Assembly (NCBI GenBank): GCA_025352765.1
Contig: JANXSI010000097.1
Span: 1-7,515 of the forward strand
Direction of reading: 5' to 3'
Length of the DNA: 7,515 bases
From: Devosia sp.
GTDB taxonomy: Bacteria > Pseudomonadota > Alphaproteobacteria > Rhizobiales > Devosiaceae
Positions 1 to 6,588 of the stretch are shown here, one piece after another. The number at the start of each line of letters is the position of its first letter. Positions within the stretch are counted from its first letter, which is position 1. The translations under genes were made by a program, and so were the position numbers. Under the pieces are notes generated by a model. The model saw nothing but the letters and a program-made list of their open reading frames with translations, ran no database searches and was not told the DNA's origin.

Positions 1-800
1 GGCGGCGCGGTCTGCGCGGTACCGGAGGTGAGGAGCGCCGCGAACGCGTACTCGTTCCAGGCAAAGATCAGACAGAAGATCGCGGTCGCGGCGATGCCGG
101 TGGTCGCCTGCGGCAGCACCACGCGCCAGAAGGCCGACAAACGCGGATAGCCGTCGATCATCGCCGCCTCCTCGTACTCCCGCGGGATCTCGTCGATGAA
201 GCCCTTGAGCAGCCAGACGGCGAGCGAGACGTTCACGGCGGTGTAGAGCAGGATCATGCCGAGCGCGGAATCGTTGAGGCCGAGCTCGCGGTACATCAGG
301 TAGATCGGGATGGCGACGGCGATGGGTGGCATCATGCGGGTCGACAGGATGAAGAACAGCAGATCGTCGGCCAGCGGCACCTTGAAGCGCGAGAACCCAT
401 AGGCGGCGAGTGTCCCTAGGAACACCGCGCAGAAGGTCGAGCCGAAGGCGATGACTAGTGAGTTGACGAAACGCGGCACGAAATTGGACGGCCCGGCGAT
501 CACCATGTTGCGCTTGCGCGTGACGTCGTCGCAGAAGTTCGCGGCGGGCGGCAGCGAATTGATGTACTCGGGCGTCTGCCGGGTGCGGGTAGTGAAGAGG
601 TTGCAATAGCCCTCGATGCTGGGCTGGAACAGCAGTTTGGGAGGATAGGCGATCGAGTCCGGGGGCGTCTTGAAGCTGGTGGCAAAGATCCACAGCAGCG
701 GAATGATCGAGATCAGCGCGTAGAGGATGACGATTGTGCCGGCGATGCGCTTCGAAAGCGGCGTCGGCGCGACGACAGAATGGGCGGTGGTGAGGCTCAT
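1..800 (-). CDS. Carbohydrate ABC transporter permease, MalG type (CUT1), 3' end cut by window edge
   Basis: Second inner-membrane permease of a CUT1-type ABC importer; with the neighbouring MalF-type permease it would form the channel energised by a cytoplasmic ATPase. The frame is open from the ATG at 800 to the left edge (266 full codons), so the C-terminus, probably some 30-40 residues, is missing. Hydrophobic segments lie at about residues 19-42, 111-135, 145-170, 180-198 and 233-256. The EAA loop that contacts the ATPase is seen as EEAAMIDG at about 210-217, followed by FWRVVLPQ. Between the first two membrane segments is a long loop (about 60-108) with two cysteines (C66, C90), presumably periplasmic. 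The ATG overlaps the upstream stop as ATGA, and an AAGGTG Shine-Dalgarno-like sequence lies 8 nt before it inside the previous gene, so translation is probably coupled. The fold is sure; the substrate is unknown. Confidence 0.93.
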   Translation of the reverse strand, partial: MSLTTAHSVVAPTPLSKRIAGTIVILYALISIIPLLWIFATSFKTPPDSIAYPPKLLFQPSIEGYCNLFTTRTRQTPEYINSLPPAANFCDDVTRKRNMVIAGPSNFVPRFVNSLVIAFGSTFCAVFLGTLAAYGFSRFKVPLADDLLFFILSTRMMPPIAVAIPIYLMYRELGLNDSALGMILLYTAVNVSLAVWLLKGFIDEIPREYEEAAMIDGYPRLSAFWRVVLPQATTGIAATAIFCLIFAWNEYAFAALLTSGTAQTAP

Positions 801-1765
801 CGCTGTTTCACCTTGTTGAGCGCCTTGACGTAGATGTTGGCGAGGCCGAACACGGCGACGAACAGGATGATGGCAAAGGCCGAGGAATAGCCGGTCCGCC
901 AGCTCTCGAAGGCGCCGCGCTTGAGCGTGATCGAGGCGACCTCCGTGGTCGAGCCTGGGCCACCGCCAGTCAACAGCGTCACCATGTCGAACATCTTGAA
1001 ATTCTCGATGCCGCGGAACAGCACTGCCAGCATGATGAAGGGCAGCGCCATGGGCAGCGTGATCGACCAGAACTGGCGGAGCGGCGAGGCGCGGTCGACC
1101 TCGGCGGCTTCGTAGATGTAGTCGGGGATCGAGCGCAGGCCGGCGAGGCAGATCAGCATCACGTAGGGCGTCCACATCCAGGTGTCGACGATGACGATTG
1201 ACCATGGCGCCAGCCCGATGTTGCCCAGCATGTCGATCGAGGTGTTGGGAATGCCGGTGACGAACGACACGGCGTAGGCAAAGAGCCCGGTCTGCGGCTG
1301 GTAGAGGAACTTCCAGAAATTGCCGACGACGGCGGGCGACAGCATCATCGGGATCAGGATAATGGTGGTCCAGAAGGCGTGCCCGCGGAACTTCCGGTCG
1401 ATCAGATAGGCGAGCGCAAAACCAATCAGCGTTTCGAAGAGGATCGTCCAGAACACGAAGGTCGCGGTGGTCTGCATCGCGACCCACACCTCGGGGTCGC
1501 CGAGGATGCGCTGGTAGTTCGACAGGCCGACGTTCTTGATGATCTCGTTGGGCCGGTTGGCCCGGTAGTTGGTAAAGCTCAGCCAGATCGCCCAGATCAG
1601 CGGAAAGATGTTGATGGCGAGCAGCAGCAGCATCGTCGGGGCAATGAACAGCCAGGCGACCGTGCGGTCCGACAGACCCTTGACCCGTGCCACCATCGGC
1701 AGCGGCGTGGCCTCGGCGAGAGCACCCGCGGCGCGATCGATCATCGATGTTCTGGTGTCGGTCAC
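797..1765 (-). CDS. Carbohydrate ABC transporter permease, MalF type (CUT1)
   Basis: Inner-membrane permease of 322 residues, a normal length for the MalF/UgpA-like family. Six hydrophobic segments are visible at about residues 34-62, 92-122, 130-154, 188-211, 240-252 and 294-313, after a cytoplasmic N-terminal tail of about 30 residues. The ATPase-contact EAA loop is at about 219-238, with key residues E219-A-A, D224 and a closing LP. The start is GTG at 1765: an AGGG Shine-Dalgarno lies 9 nt upstream, whereas the next in-frame ATG (1744) has none. The gene follows the binding-protein gene after 78 nt that hold a strong hairpin, and overlaps the second permease by 4 nt. It should work with both neighbours and an ATPase encoded outside the window. 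The exact sugar, polyol or other substrate cannot be inferred. Confidence 0.95.
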   Translation of the reverse strand: MTDTRTSMIDRAAGALAEATPLPMVARVKGLSDRTVAWLFIAPTMLLLLAINIFPLIWAIWLSFTNYRANRPNEIIKNVGLSNYQRILGDPEVWVAMQTTATFVFWTILFETLIGFALAYLIDRKFRGHAFWTTIILIPMMLSPAVVGNFWKFLYQPQTGLFAYAVSFVTGIPNTSIDMLGNIGLAPWSIVIVDTWMWTPYVMLICLAGLRSIPDYIYEAAEVDRASPLRQFWSITLPMALPFIMLAVLFRGIENFKMFDMVTLLTGGGPGSTTEVASITLKRGAFESWRTGYSSAFAIILFVAVFGLANIYVKALNKVKQR

Positions 1766-1792
1766 GTCGCGTTGCCCTTTGCCGCTAGAAGA

Positions 1793-1827
1793 GCCCGTCC
1801 CGTGCGGGAGGATTGCACGGGACGGGC
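1793..1827 (-). promoter_or_regulatory. Intercistronic hairpin between binding-protein and permease genes
   Basis: Perfect 13-bp inverted repeat: arms 1793-1805 and 1815-1827 (GCACGGGACGGGC and its complement) around a 9-nt loop. It begins 16 nt after the binding-protein stop and lies 27 nt before the GTG of the first permease. On the transcribed strand it is followed by TCTTCT, not a true U-run, so partial termination or 3'-end protection of the upstream message fits better than full termination. Hairpins in this position in ABC import operons often raise binding-protein output over permease output; that role is inferred here. Confidence 0.75.
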
Positions 1828-1843
1828 GAGTCGGGGAGTGACG

Positions 1844-3187
1844 TCAGAGCTTGCCGTCGTCCTGGAACACTTGGGTCCAATCCTTGACCAGGAGGTCGAG
1901 GGCTTCCTTGGACGTGCCCTGGCCAGCGACCACATAGTCGTGGAGCCGCTTCTGCGAAGCCTGCAGCAGCGAGGCGTAACTCGGCTCGGCCCAGAAGTCC
2001 TTCACGATGGCCATCGAGTCGAGGAAGGTCTGGGCATAGGGCTGGCTGGCAGCAAAGCCGGGGGCGTTGACCACGGCCTTGAGGCACGAGTAGCCGCCCA
2101 GTTCCCACCACTTGGCCTGAACGTCCGGCTGGGCGAACCACTTGATGTACTGCAGCGCCGCGTCCTGCTTGTCCGAGTAGGATACGACAGAAATACCCTG
2201 CCCGCCGAGCTGGGCGAACTGGTCGCCGTTCGGCCCCTTGGGATTGACGAAGTAGCCGATCTTGTCGCCGCCGACATTTTCGTCCTTCTGCAGGCCCGGC
2301 CAGGTGAAGGCGAAGTTCATATGCATCGCGGTCTGGCCGGACTTGAAGGCATCGACGCCCTCGCCCATGTAGCTGTTGGCGGAGCCGGGCGGGGTGCAGC
2401 AATCGTAGAGCGACTTGTAGAACTCGAGTCCGGCGACAGCACCGGCGGAATTGACGAAGCCTTCCATGTCGTAGGGCTTGTCGGGATTGTCGTATTTGAA
2501 GCCGTAGCTGTACATCACGTCCATGGCGCCCATGGTGATGCCTTCCGAGCCGCGCTCGGTGTAGAGCGAGGTGCCGTAGACGGTTTTGCCGTCGATTTCA
2601 CGCTTCTGGAAGAACTCGGCGATCTGCTTAAGCTCGTCGAATGTGGTCGGCGGCGCGAGGTCGTGGCCGTATTTGGTCTTGAACTCGGCCTGCAGTTCGG
2701 GTTTCGAGAACCAGTCCTTGCGGTAGGTCCAGCCGACGACGTCGCCCATGGCGGGCAGCGCCCAATAGTTGGGAGTGTTCTTGGGCCACTCGGAATAGCC
2801 GACGACGGTCGCGGGGACGAAATCGTCCATCTTGATGCCATTCTTGTCGAAGAAGTCGTTGAGCTTGACGTAGTGGCCGTTTTCAGCCGAGCCGCCGATC
2901 CACTGGCTGTCGCCGATGATCAGGTCGCAGAGCTTGCCCTTGGAGTTGAGTTCGTTGAGGAACCGGTCGGCGTAGTTGGTCCACGGCACGAACTCGAACT
3001 TCATCGTGATGCCGGTCTTGGTGGTGAAATCCTTGCTGAGCTCGACGAGGGCGTTCGCCGGGTCCCAGGCAGCCCAGCACAGCGTCAGTTCTTCGGCCTG
3101 CGCCGAGGTTGAAATCGCCAGCGGACCGGCGGTTCCAAGCGACAGAAACGCGACAGCCGCCAAGGCGGCTTTCCAATTCGGATTCAT
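1844..3187 (-). CDS. ABC transporter extracellular solute-binding protein, family 1 (CUT1 type)
   Basis: Periplasmic receptor of 447 residues that binds the substrate and delivers it to the two permeases encoded downstream. The N-terminus is a Sec signal peptide: MNPNWK, a hydrophobic stretch at about 7-28, and a signal peptidase I site after ALA-like AQA (residue 31). The mature protein has the usual length and composition of family 1 binding proteins: an N-terminal lobe with alternating hydrophobic strands (ELTLCWAAWDP), an aromatic-rich region around W142-W158 and a C-terminal helical lobe ending QVFQDDGKL. Five cysteines (C37, C87, C263, C264, C368) allow a disulfide. The frame is open for 20 codons further upstream, but the ATG at 3187 has a strong GGGAGGAAAG ribosome site and a good signal peptide begins there. 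It is the first gene of the operon. Its similarity is general; I cannot name the ligand. Confidence 0.95.
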   Translation of the reverse strand: MNPNWKAALAAVAFLSLGTAGPLAISTSAQAEELTLCWAAWDPANALVELSKDFTTKTGITMKFEFVPWTNYADRFLNELNSKGKLCDLIIGDSQWIGGSAENGHYVKLNDFFDKNGIKMDDFVPATVVGYSEWPKNTPNYWALPAMGDVVGWTYRKDWFSKPELQAEFKTKYGHDLAPPTTFDELKQIAEFFQKREIDGKTVYGTSLYTERGSEGITMGAMDVMYSYGFKYDNPDKPYDMEGFVNSAGAVAGLEFYKSLYDCCTPPGSANSYMGEGVDAFKSGQTAMHMNFAFTWPGLQKDENVGGDKIGYFVNPKGPNGDQFAQLGGQGISVVSYSDKQDAALQYIKWFAQPDVQAKWWELGGYSCLKAVVNAPGFAASQPYAQTFLDSMAIVKDFWAEPSYASLLQASQKRLHDYVVAGQGTSKEALDLLVKDWTQVFQDDGKL

Positions 3188-3229
3188 GCTTTCCTCCCTG
3201 TGGCGAAGCCCCTCCGGCCCGCCTTCCCC

Positions 3230-3251
3230 CGGAATGCCCTCCAGCATTCCG
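3230..3251 (-). promoter_or_regulatory. Perfect 8-bp inverted repeat in the leader of the ABC operon
   Basis: Arms 3230-3237 and 3244-3251 (CGGAATGC and GCATTCCG) surround 6 nt. It lies 43 nt upstream of the binding-protein start and downstream of the candidate promoter, so it would be transcribed. It may be a repressor operator or an RNA stem-loop in the 5' leader; the sequence does not decide between them. Confidence 0.5.
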
Positions 3252-3259
3252 TATCTCCC

Positions 3260-3274
3260 ACACGGTGTCCGTGT
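3260..3274 (-). promoter_or_regulatory. Candidate operator: 6-bp inverted repeat near the ABC operon start site
   Basis: Arms ACACGG (3260-3265) and CCGTGT (3269-3274) around TGT, a perfect 15-nt dyad. It falls just downstream of the transcription start predicted from the promoter at 3290-3318, a place where a repressor would block transcription. No regulator gene is in the window. The odd-length dyad is not the classic CG-centred LacI form, so no family is assigned. Confidence 0.4.
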
Positions 3275-3289
3275 TTAGTTGTTGTGTTG

Positions 3290-3318
3290 AGTAAAGTGCA
3301 AATCACTGAACATTGCAA
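3290..3318 (-). promoter_or_regulatory. Candidate sigma-70 promoter of the ABC importer operon
   Basis: On the minus strand a -35-like TTGCAA (3313-3318) and a -10-like TTTACT (3290-3295) are separated by 17 nt; each matches the consensus at 4 of 6 positions. This is the most AT-rich part of the gap between tRNA-Phe and the binding-protein gene, and predicts a leader of about 95 nt. A weaker alternative is TTGCAC (3296-3301) with CTAAAC (3273-3278), also 17 nt apart. Confidence 0.4.
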
Positions 3319-3324
3319 GGGCCG

Positions 3325-3344
3325 AAAAGCGCCGCACTGCGGCG
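3325..3344 (-). terminator. Intrinsic terminator downstream of tRNA-Phe
   Basis: A 6-bp GC stem (CGCCGC, loop AGT, GCGGCG; 3330-3344) is followed on the minus strand by CTTTT (down to 3325). An outer pair of arms, AAGGGCC at 3317-3323 and GGCCCTT at 3346-3352, can extend the structure if the T-run is looped out. It lies about 50 nt past the tRNA 3' end and separates it from the ABC operon. Confidence 0.6.
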
Positions 3345-3394
3345 AGGCCCTTGGAGGGGTGGCTGGTCGCGGCAACTTGTCATTGAGAGGGAAG

Positions 3395-3470
3395 TGGTGC
3401 CCGGGACCGGAATCGAACCAGTGACACGCGGATTTTCAATCCGCTGCTCTACCAACTGAGCTACCCGGGC
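3395..3470 (-). tRNA. tRNA-Phe (anticodon GAA), CCA encoded
   Basis: A 76-nt cloverleaf on the minus strand, running from 3470 to 3395. The acceptor arms GCCCGGG and CCCGGGC are complementary; discriminator A and an encoded CCA (3395-3397) follow. The D-arm reads GCTCAGTTGGTAGAGC, the anticodon stem is GCGGA/TCCGC with loop TTGAAAA, so the anticodon is GAA (3435-3437), and the T-arm holds GGTTCGATTCC. A promoter lies upstream and a short terminator downstream, so it looks like a stand-alone transcription unit. The tRNA separates the accessory MFS segment from the ABC importer operon. Confidence 0.98.
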
Positions 3471-3475
3471 ATCTG

Positions 3476-3491
3476 GGCGGCCGAGGCCGCC
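3476..3491 (-). repeat. GC palindrome just before the mature tRNA-Phe 5' end
   Basis: GGCGGCCGAGGCCGCC is a perfect inverted repeat 5 nt upstream of the first mature tRNA base. In the tRNA precursor it could form a 6-bp stem in the leader removed by RNase P. Such GC palindromes also arise by chance in GC-rich DNA. Confidence 0.4.
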
Positions 3492-3503
3492 AAAGGCCCG
3501 CGG

Positions 3504-3532
3504 TTTATAGGGGCTAGAGTCGAGACGCGCAA
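3504..3532 (-). promoter_or_regulatory. Promoter of tRNA-Phe
   Basis: On the minus strand TTGCGC (3527-3532) and TATAAA (3504-3509) are 17 nt apart. The -10 box is followed by CCGCGGG, a GC-rich discriminator of the kind found at stable-RNA promoters under stringent control. The predicted start is near 3497, about 27 nt before the mature tRNA. Confidence 0.7.
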
Positions 3533-3567
3533 GCGTCAATCCGACGTCGTGCAAGGCTCATGTGAAT

Positions 3568-3605
3568 GCCCCCGAAGCCCCGCTGGATGGCGGGGTTCCG
3601 GGGGC
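3568..3605 (-). terminator. Long GC hairpin after the MFS gene, possible terminator without U-run
   Basis: Arms 3568-3583 and 3590-3605 can form a 16-position stem with one mismatch and one G-U pair around a 6-nt loop, starting 8 nt after the MFS stop codon. No U-run follows on the minus strand (ATTCACATG), so it may act as a U-less terminator or as a 3' RNA stabiliser. Confidence 0.6.
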
Positions 3606-3612
3606 GATCGGG

Positions 3613-5445
3613 TCAATCCGCCTCGAGATTGGCGTCCTTGGTGTTGCGCAGGAAGATGCCGCCGATCACCACCGTCAGCAGGGCGATGACGATGGGAAAC
3701 CACAGGCCGAAGTAGATATTGCCCGCGGCCACCACCATGGCTGTAGCCACCAGCGGCAGCAGCCCACCGAACCAGCCGTTGCCGATGTGATAGGGCAGCG
3801 ACATCGAGGTGTACCGGATCCGCGTCGGGAACAATTCGACGAGGAACGCCGCGATCGGGCCGTAGACCATGGTGACAAAGATCACCATCACCCAAACGAT
3901 GGCGATGGCCGCGACCCAGTTGATCCGCGCCTTGTCGGCGGGAACGGCCGCCAGTTCGGTGACGGCGACGTCGCCGCCGGTGGCGCTGGGCGTGACCGAA
4001 TCAATCGTGCTGAGGGCAGCGAGCGGCTTGGCGGCAGGATCGGCGGCTTTGCGGGCGGTGTTAAGCACCGCCAGCTTGTCGGCCGGCTTTTCCGCGGCCT
4101 GCAGCTTCGTCATATCATCGGCGGTGAGCGCCACGGTCGAGGCGGTGGCCTTGAAGTTGGGATAGCCCGGGGCGACCAGCGCCTTGGTCCAGATGCCCAG
4201 GTTGAAGCCTTCGACGGTGATGTCGCCGATTTTGAGCGTCGCCTTGGCCCCCGCGACGTTCTCGGAGGTGAACGAGAGGCCGCGCGTTGCGAGCATGCCC
4301 TTGGCGGTGTAGCAGTCCCCGGTGGGCGTTCCGGGCCATTGCGGGAAGAGGTTGAAGTGGCAGTTGGCCGGATCGGCGGTGACGTGGATGTCGGCCTTCT
4401 GCTGGTACTCGTAGAGGCCTGGGTTCACCGCCTGGGCCAGCCAGCCGAACAGCATGAAGTAGGTCAACGCGCCGAGCAGGCACCCGGCGAGGATGATGTA
4501 GAGCCTGCCGATCCGGTCTGAGAGAGCGCCGAAGACGACGAAGAACGGCGTTCCGAGCAGCAGAGCCACGCCCATGATGATGTAGGTCGACAGGTAGTCG
4601 ACCTGCTGCGTCGTGCTGATGAAGAACAGGGCGTAGAACTGGCCGGTGTACCAGATGACGCCCTGCCCCATGGTGGCGCCGAGCAGTGCCAGCAGCACGA
4701 ATTTGTTGTTGGGGTACTTCAGGAACGAGTCGGTGAGCGGCGACTTCGAGGCCTTCCCCTCTTCCTTCATCTTCTTGAAGATCGGGGACTCGTTGAGCTT
4801 GAGCCGGACCCAGATCGAATAGATCAGCAGCACGGCTGACACCAGGAACGGCAGCCGCCAGCCCCACGAGCTGTAGTCGGCGGGCGAGATCATCATACGG
4901 CTGACGCCGATGACGAGCAGCGACAGGAAGAAGCCAAGCGTCGCCGTGGTCTGGATCCAGCTGGTGGCGAAACCGCGCTGGCCGGGCCGGGAGTGCTCGG
5001 CCACGTAGGTCGCGGCACCGCCGTACTCGCCGCCGAGCGCCAGGCCCTGCAGCAGGCGAAGCGTCACCAGCAGGACCGGCGCCACCCAGCCCACCGCGGC
5101 ATAGGTCGGCAGCAGACCGACGGCGAAGGTCGAAATGCCCATCACAAGGATGGTCACGAGGAAGGTGTATTTGCGCCCGACGATATCGCCGAGCCGACCG
5201 AAAACCAGCGCACCGAACGGCCGGACAAGAAACCCCGCGGCATAGGTAGCAAAGGCTTACAGCAGCGCCGCCGTATCATTTCCCGGGGGAAAGAAGACCG
5301 CGGCAAAGAACGGCGCGAGCGTTGCGTAAAGATAGAAATCGTACCATTCGAAAATGGTGCCCGTCGACGACGCAACGACAACAAATCGCTCGTCCTTGTT
5401 CAGCCCCCTGCTGCGCGCCGAAACGGCAGCTTGTTCACTCGACAT
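3613..5445 (-). pseudogene. MFS transporter, metabolite:H+ symporter (MHS) type, interrupted by an in-frame stop
   Basis: Twelve-helix MFS transporter of the MHS family (ProP-like). It starts at the ATG at 5445, after a GGAGGGGG ribosome site, and would encode 610 residues. Codon 63 is TAA (5257-5259); the same frame continues on both sides, and the flanks join into normal family sequence (TAALL, stop, AFATYAAGFLVRPFG). MHS marks include FEWYDFYLYA at about 32-41, GRLGDIVGRK near 78-87, QGLALGGEYGG at about 132-142, and NESPIF near 218-223. Between TM9 and TM10 there is a long, apparently periplasmic insert (about 339-508) with two cysteines (362, 378). The next ATG (5157, codon 97) has no ribosome site and would lack the first helices, so restart is unlikely to give a working carrier. 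Nonsense mutation, readthrough or sequencing error remain possible. The substrate is unknown. Confidence 0.85.
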
Positions 5446-5571
5446 AGATATCCCCCTCCAAATAGCCTTCCCTCAAAGGCCGATGGATTTGTAGTAGGAG
5501 TGTCACATTGGCTATTACAGCAGAGCTACTGACCTAACCGGGCGTTCTCCCGCCTCTTGTGCCGGGGTGAG

Positions 5572-5714
5572 GCGGCAGTGCATTCGATCACCCGCAATGC
5601 GGTGCGGAGATTGCCGAGGACAACATCCGGGTCAATGTCGCGGCGCCGGGGTTCATCATAACGCCGTTCCACGACAGGACGCCCGAAAGCGTGCGGCAGG
5701 CGGCGGCCAGCTGA
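5572..5714 (+). pseudogene. Remnant of a short-chain dehydrogenase/reductase (SDR) gene, frameshifted
   Basis: On the plus strand, opposite to all neighbours, 5572-5598 reads AAVHSITRN. One base then appears to be missing (5599-5600 is a 2-nt codon), and from 5601 the next frame reads GAEIAEDNIRVN followed by VAAPGFIITPFHDRTPESVR and a stop at 5712-5714. This matches the classical SDR segment after the catalytic Tyr/Lys (KAAVHSLTRN-like, then NIRVNxVAPGxIxTP). The YxxxK motif, the cofactor-binding N-terminus and the C-terminus are absent, so this is an internal fragment of about 47 codons of a normally 250-residue enzyme. It was identified by recognising the motif, not by a search. The rest of 5446-5725 holds only the MFS ribosome site and no convincing promoter or terminator. 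Confidence 0.75.
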
Positions 5715-5725
5715 TGGTTTAAGGC

Positions 5726-5947
5726 TCAGGTCTCGTCGTCTTCCTCGGAGGCCGACGGGACCTCGGATTCGCCGTCCTCGGCCTCGGGCTCGTCCTTGGC
5801 CGGGATGACGTAGGCGCCGCTCAGCCAGCGGTTGAGATCGACATCCTGGCAGCGGCCCGAGCAGAACGGATAGTGCGCCTGGGTCGAGGGCTTGCCGCAG
5901 ATCGGGCACGGACGCGTCGGCTTGAGGCGGATGACCTCGGCACTCAT
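5726..5947 (-). CDS. yacG: DNA gyrase inhibitor YacG, zinc-binding
   Basis: Small zinc protein of 73 residues. YacG binds the GyrB subunit and inhibits gyrase in E. coli; that function is transferred from the family. The zinc knuckle is complete: CPIC (C14, C17) and CSGRC (C29, C33), followed by the family signature DVDLNRWLSGAYVIP at about 35-49. The tail (50-73) is strongly acidic, as is common in the family. The ATG lies 1 nt after the maf stop codon and has no clear ribosome site of its own, so it is probably translated by coupling in an infA-maf-yacG unit. No obvious terminator follows; the next item downstream is the SDR remnant on the other strand. Confidence 0.95.
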   Translation of the reverse strand: MSAEVIRLKPTRPCPICGKPSTQAHYPFCSGRCQDVDLNRWLSGAYVIPAKDEPEAEDGESEVPSASEEDDET

Positions 5948-5948
5948 T

Positions 5949-6587
5949 CTAGACCGCCGTCAGCGTCGACTGGTTGAGCCAGTTGAAGTGGACGGGGTAG
6001 CCCTCCCCGGCCAGGAGCCCCACGGTTTCGTTGAGCGGCAGCCCGACAACGGCGGAGTAGGAGCCCGAGAGTTTCACGACGAAGGCGCCGGCGATGCCCT
6101 GGATGGCGTAGCCGCCCGCCTTGTCGCGCCACTCGGCGCTGGCGAGGTAGCTCTCGATCTCCTTGTTGGAGAGCCGCTTAAAGCGGAGGCGGGTCTCGAC
6201 CAGACGGCGGCGCATGGCGCCCGAGGGCGTCAGCATCGAGAGCGCGGTGAAGACACGATGATTGCGGCCCGACAAGAGGCGCAGGCAATCGCTCGCCTCT
6301 TCCATGGTCTCGGCCTTGGGCAGGATGCGGCGGCCGACGGCGACCACGGTGTCACCGGCCAGCACCAGCGCATTGTCGGCGATGCCGGCGGCGCGGGCTT
6401 TGTGCTGGGCGGCGAGCGCCTTCTGGTCGGCAAGGCGCTGCGCGAGCTTGCGCGGCAGTTCGTTCTTTTCCGGGGTCTCGTCGATATGGGCCGGCACCAG
6501 ATGCTCCGGCTCGATGCCGATCTGGTTGAGCAGCGCGAGGCGGCGCGGCGAAGCGGAAGCGAGGATGAGTTCGGGACGGGTGGCCAT
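5949..6587 (-). CDS. maf: Maf family nucleoside triphosphate pyrophosphatase
   Basis: Cytoplasmic pyrophosphatase of 212 residues, the usual Maf/YhdE/YceF size. Family members hydrolyse non-canonical or canonical nucleoside triphosphates to monophosphate and PPi and were first linked to septum inhibition. Visible motifs: the N-terminal substrate loop LASASPRR (9-16), the catalytic region LAGDTVV with D79, DKAGGYAIQG (155-164) and SGSYSAVVGLPL (174-185). Which Maf subfamily (dTTP/UTP or m7GTP specificity) it belongs to cannot be settled by eye. The ATG sits 1 nt after the infA stop without a strong ribosome site, and the TAG stop is 1 nt before yacG, so coupling on both sides is likely. Confidence 0.96.
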   Translation of the reverse strand: MATRPELILASASPRRLALLNQIGIEPEHLVPAHIDETPEKNELPRKLAQRLADQKALAAQHKARAAGIADNALVLAGDTVVAVGRRILPKAETMEEASDCLRLLSGRNHRVFTALSMLTPSGAMRRRLVETRLRFKRLSNKEIESYLASAEWRDKAGGYAIQGIAGAFVVKLSGSYSAVVGLPLNETVGLLAGEGYPVHFNWLNQSTLTAV

Positions 6588-6588
6588 G

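Noticed and set aside
1379..3112. Plus-strand open frame of 577 codons antisense to the binding-protein and permease genes
   Set aside because: The opposite strand encodes clear ABC proteins with signal peptide and membrane segments. The antisense frame has no recognisable domain and is a product of GC-rich codon usage.
3395..3470. tRNA-Phe as an integration site for a mobile island
   Set aside because: No integrase gene, and no second copy of the tRNA 3' end was seen in the window; the ABC operon beyond it looks like ordinary chromosome.
3504..3539. TTGACG (3534-3539) as the -35 box of the tRNA promoter
   Set aside because: It matches the consensus better than TTGCGC but is 24 nt from TATAAA, too far for a sigma-70 promoter.
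3303..3554. Minus-strand ORF of 83 residues with the peptide RVAQLVEQRIENPRVTGSIP
   Set aside because: It is a translation of the tRNA-Phe gene and flanks; this peptide type is a well-known false ORF made from tRNA sequence.
3562..4521. Plus-strand open frame of 319 codons antisense to the MFS gene
   Set aside because: Gly/Arg/His-rich composition without domains; it is a shadow of the MFS reading frame.
5461..5516. Inverted repeat AATAGCC / GGCTATT upstream of the MFS gene
   Set aside because: The 7-bp arms are 42 nt apart and do not extend; chance is an adequate explanation.
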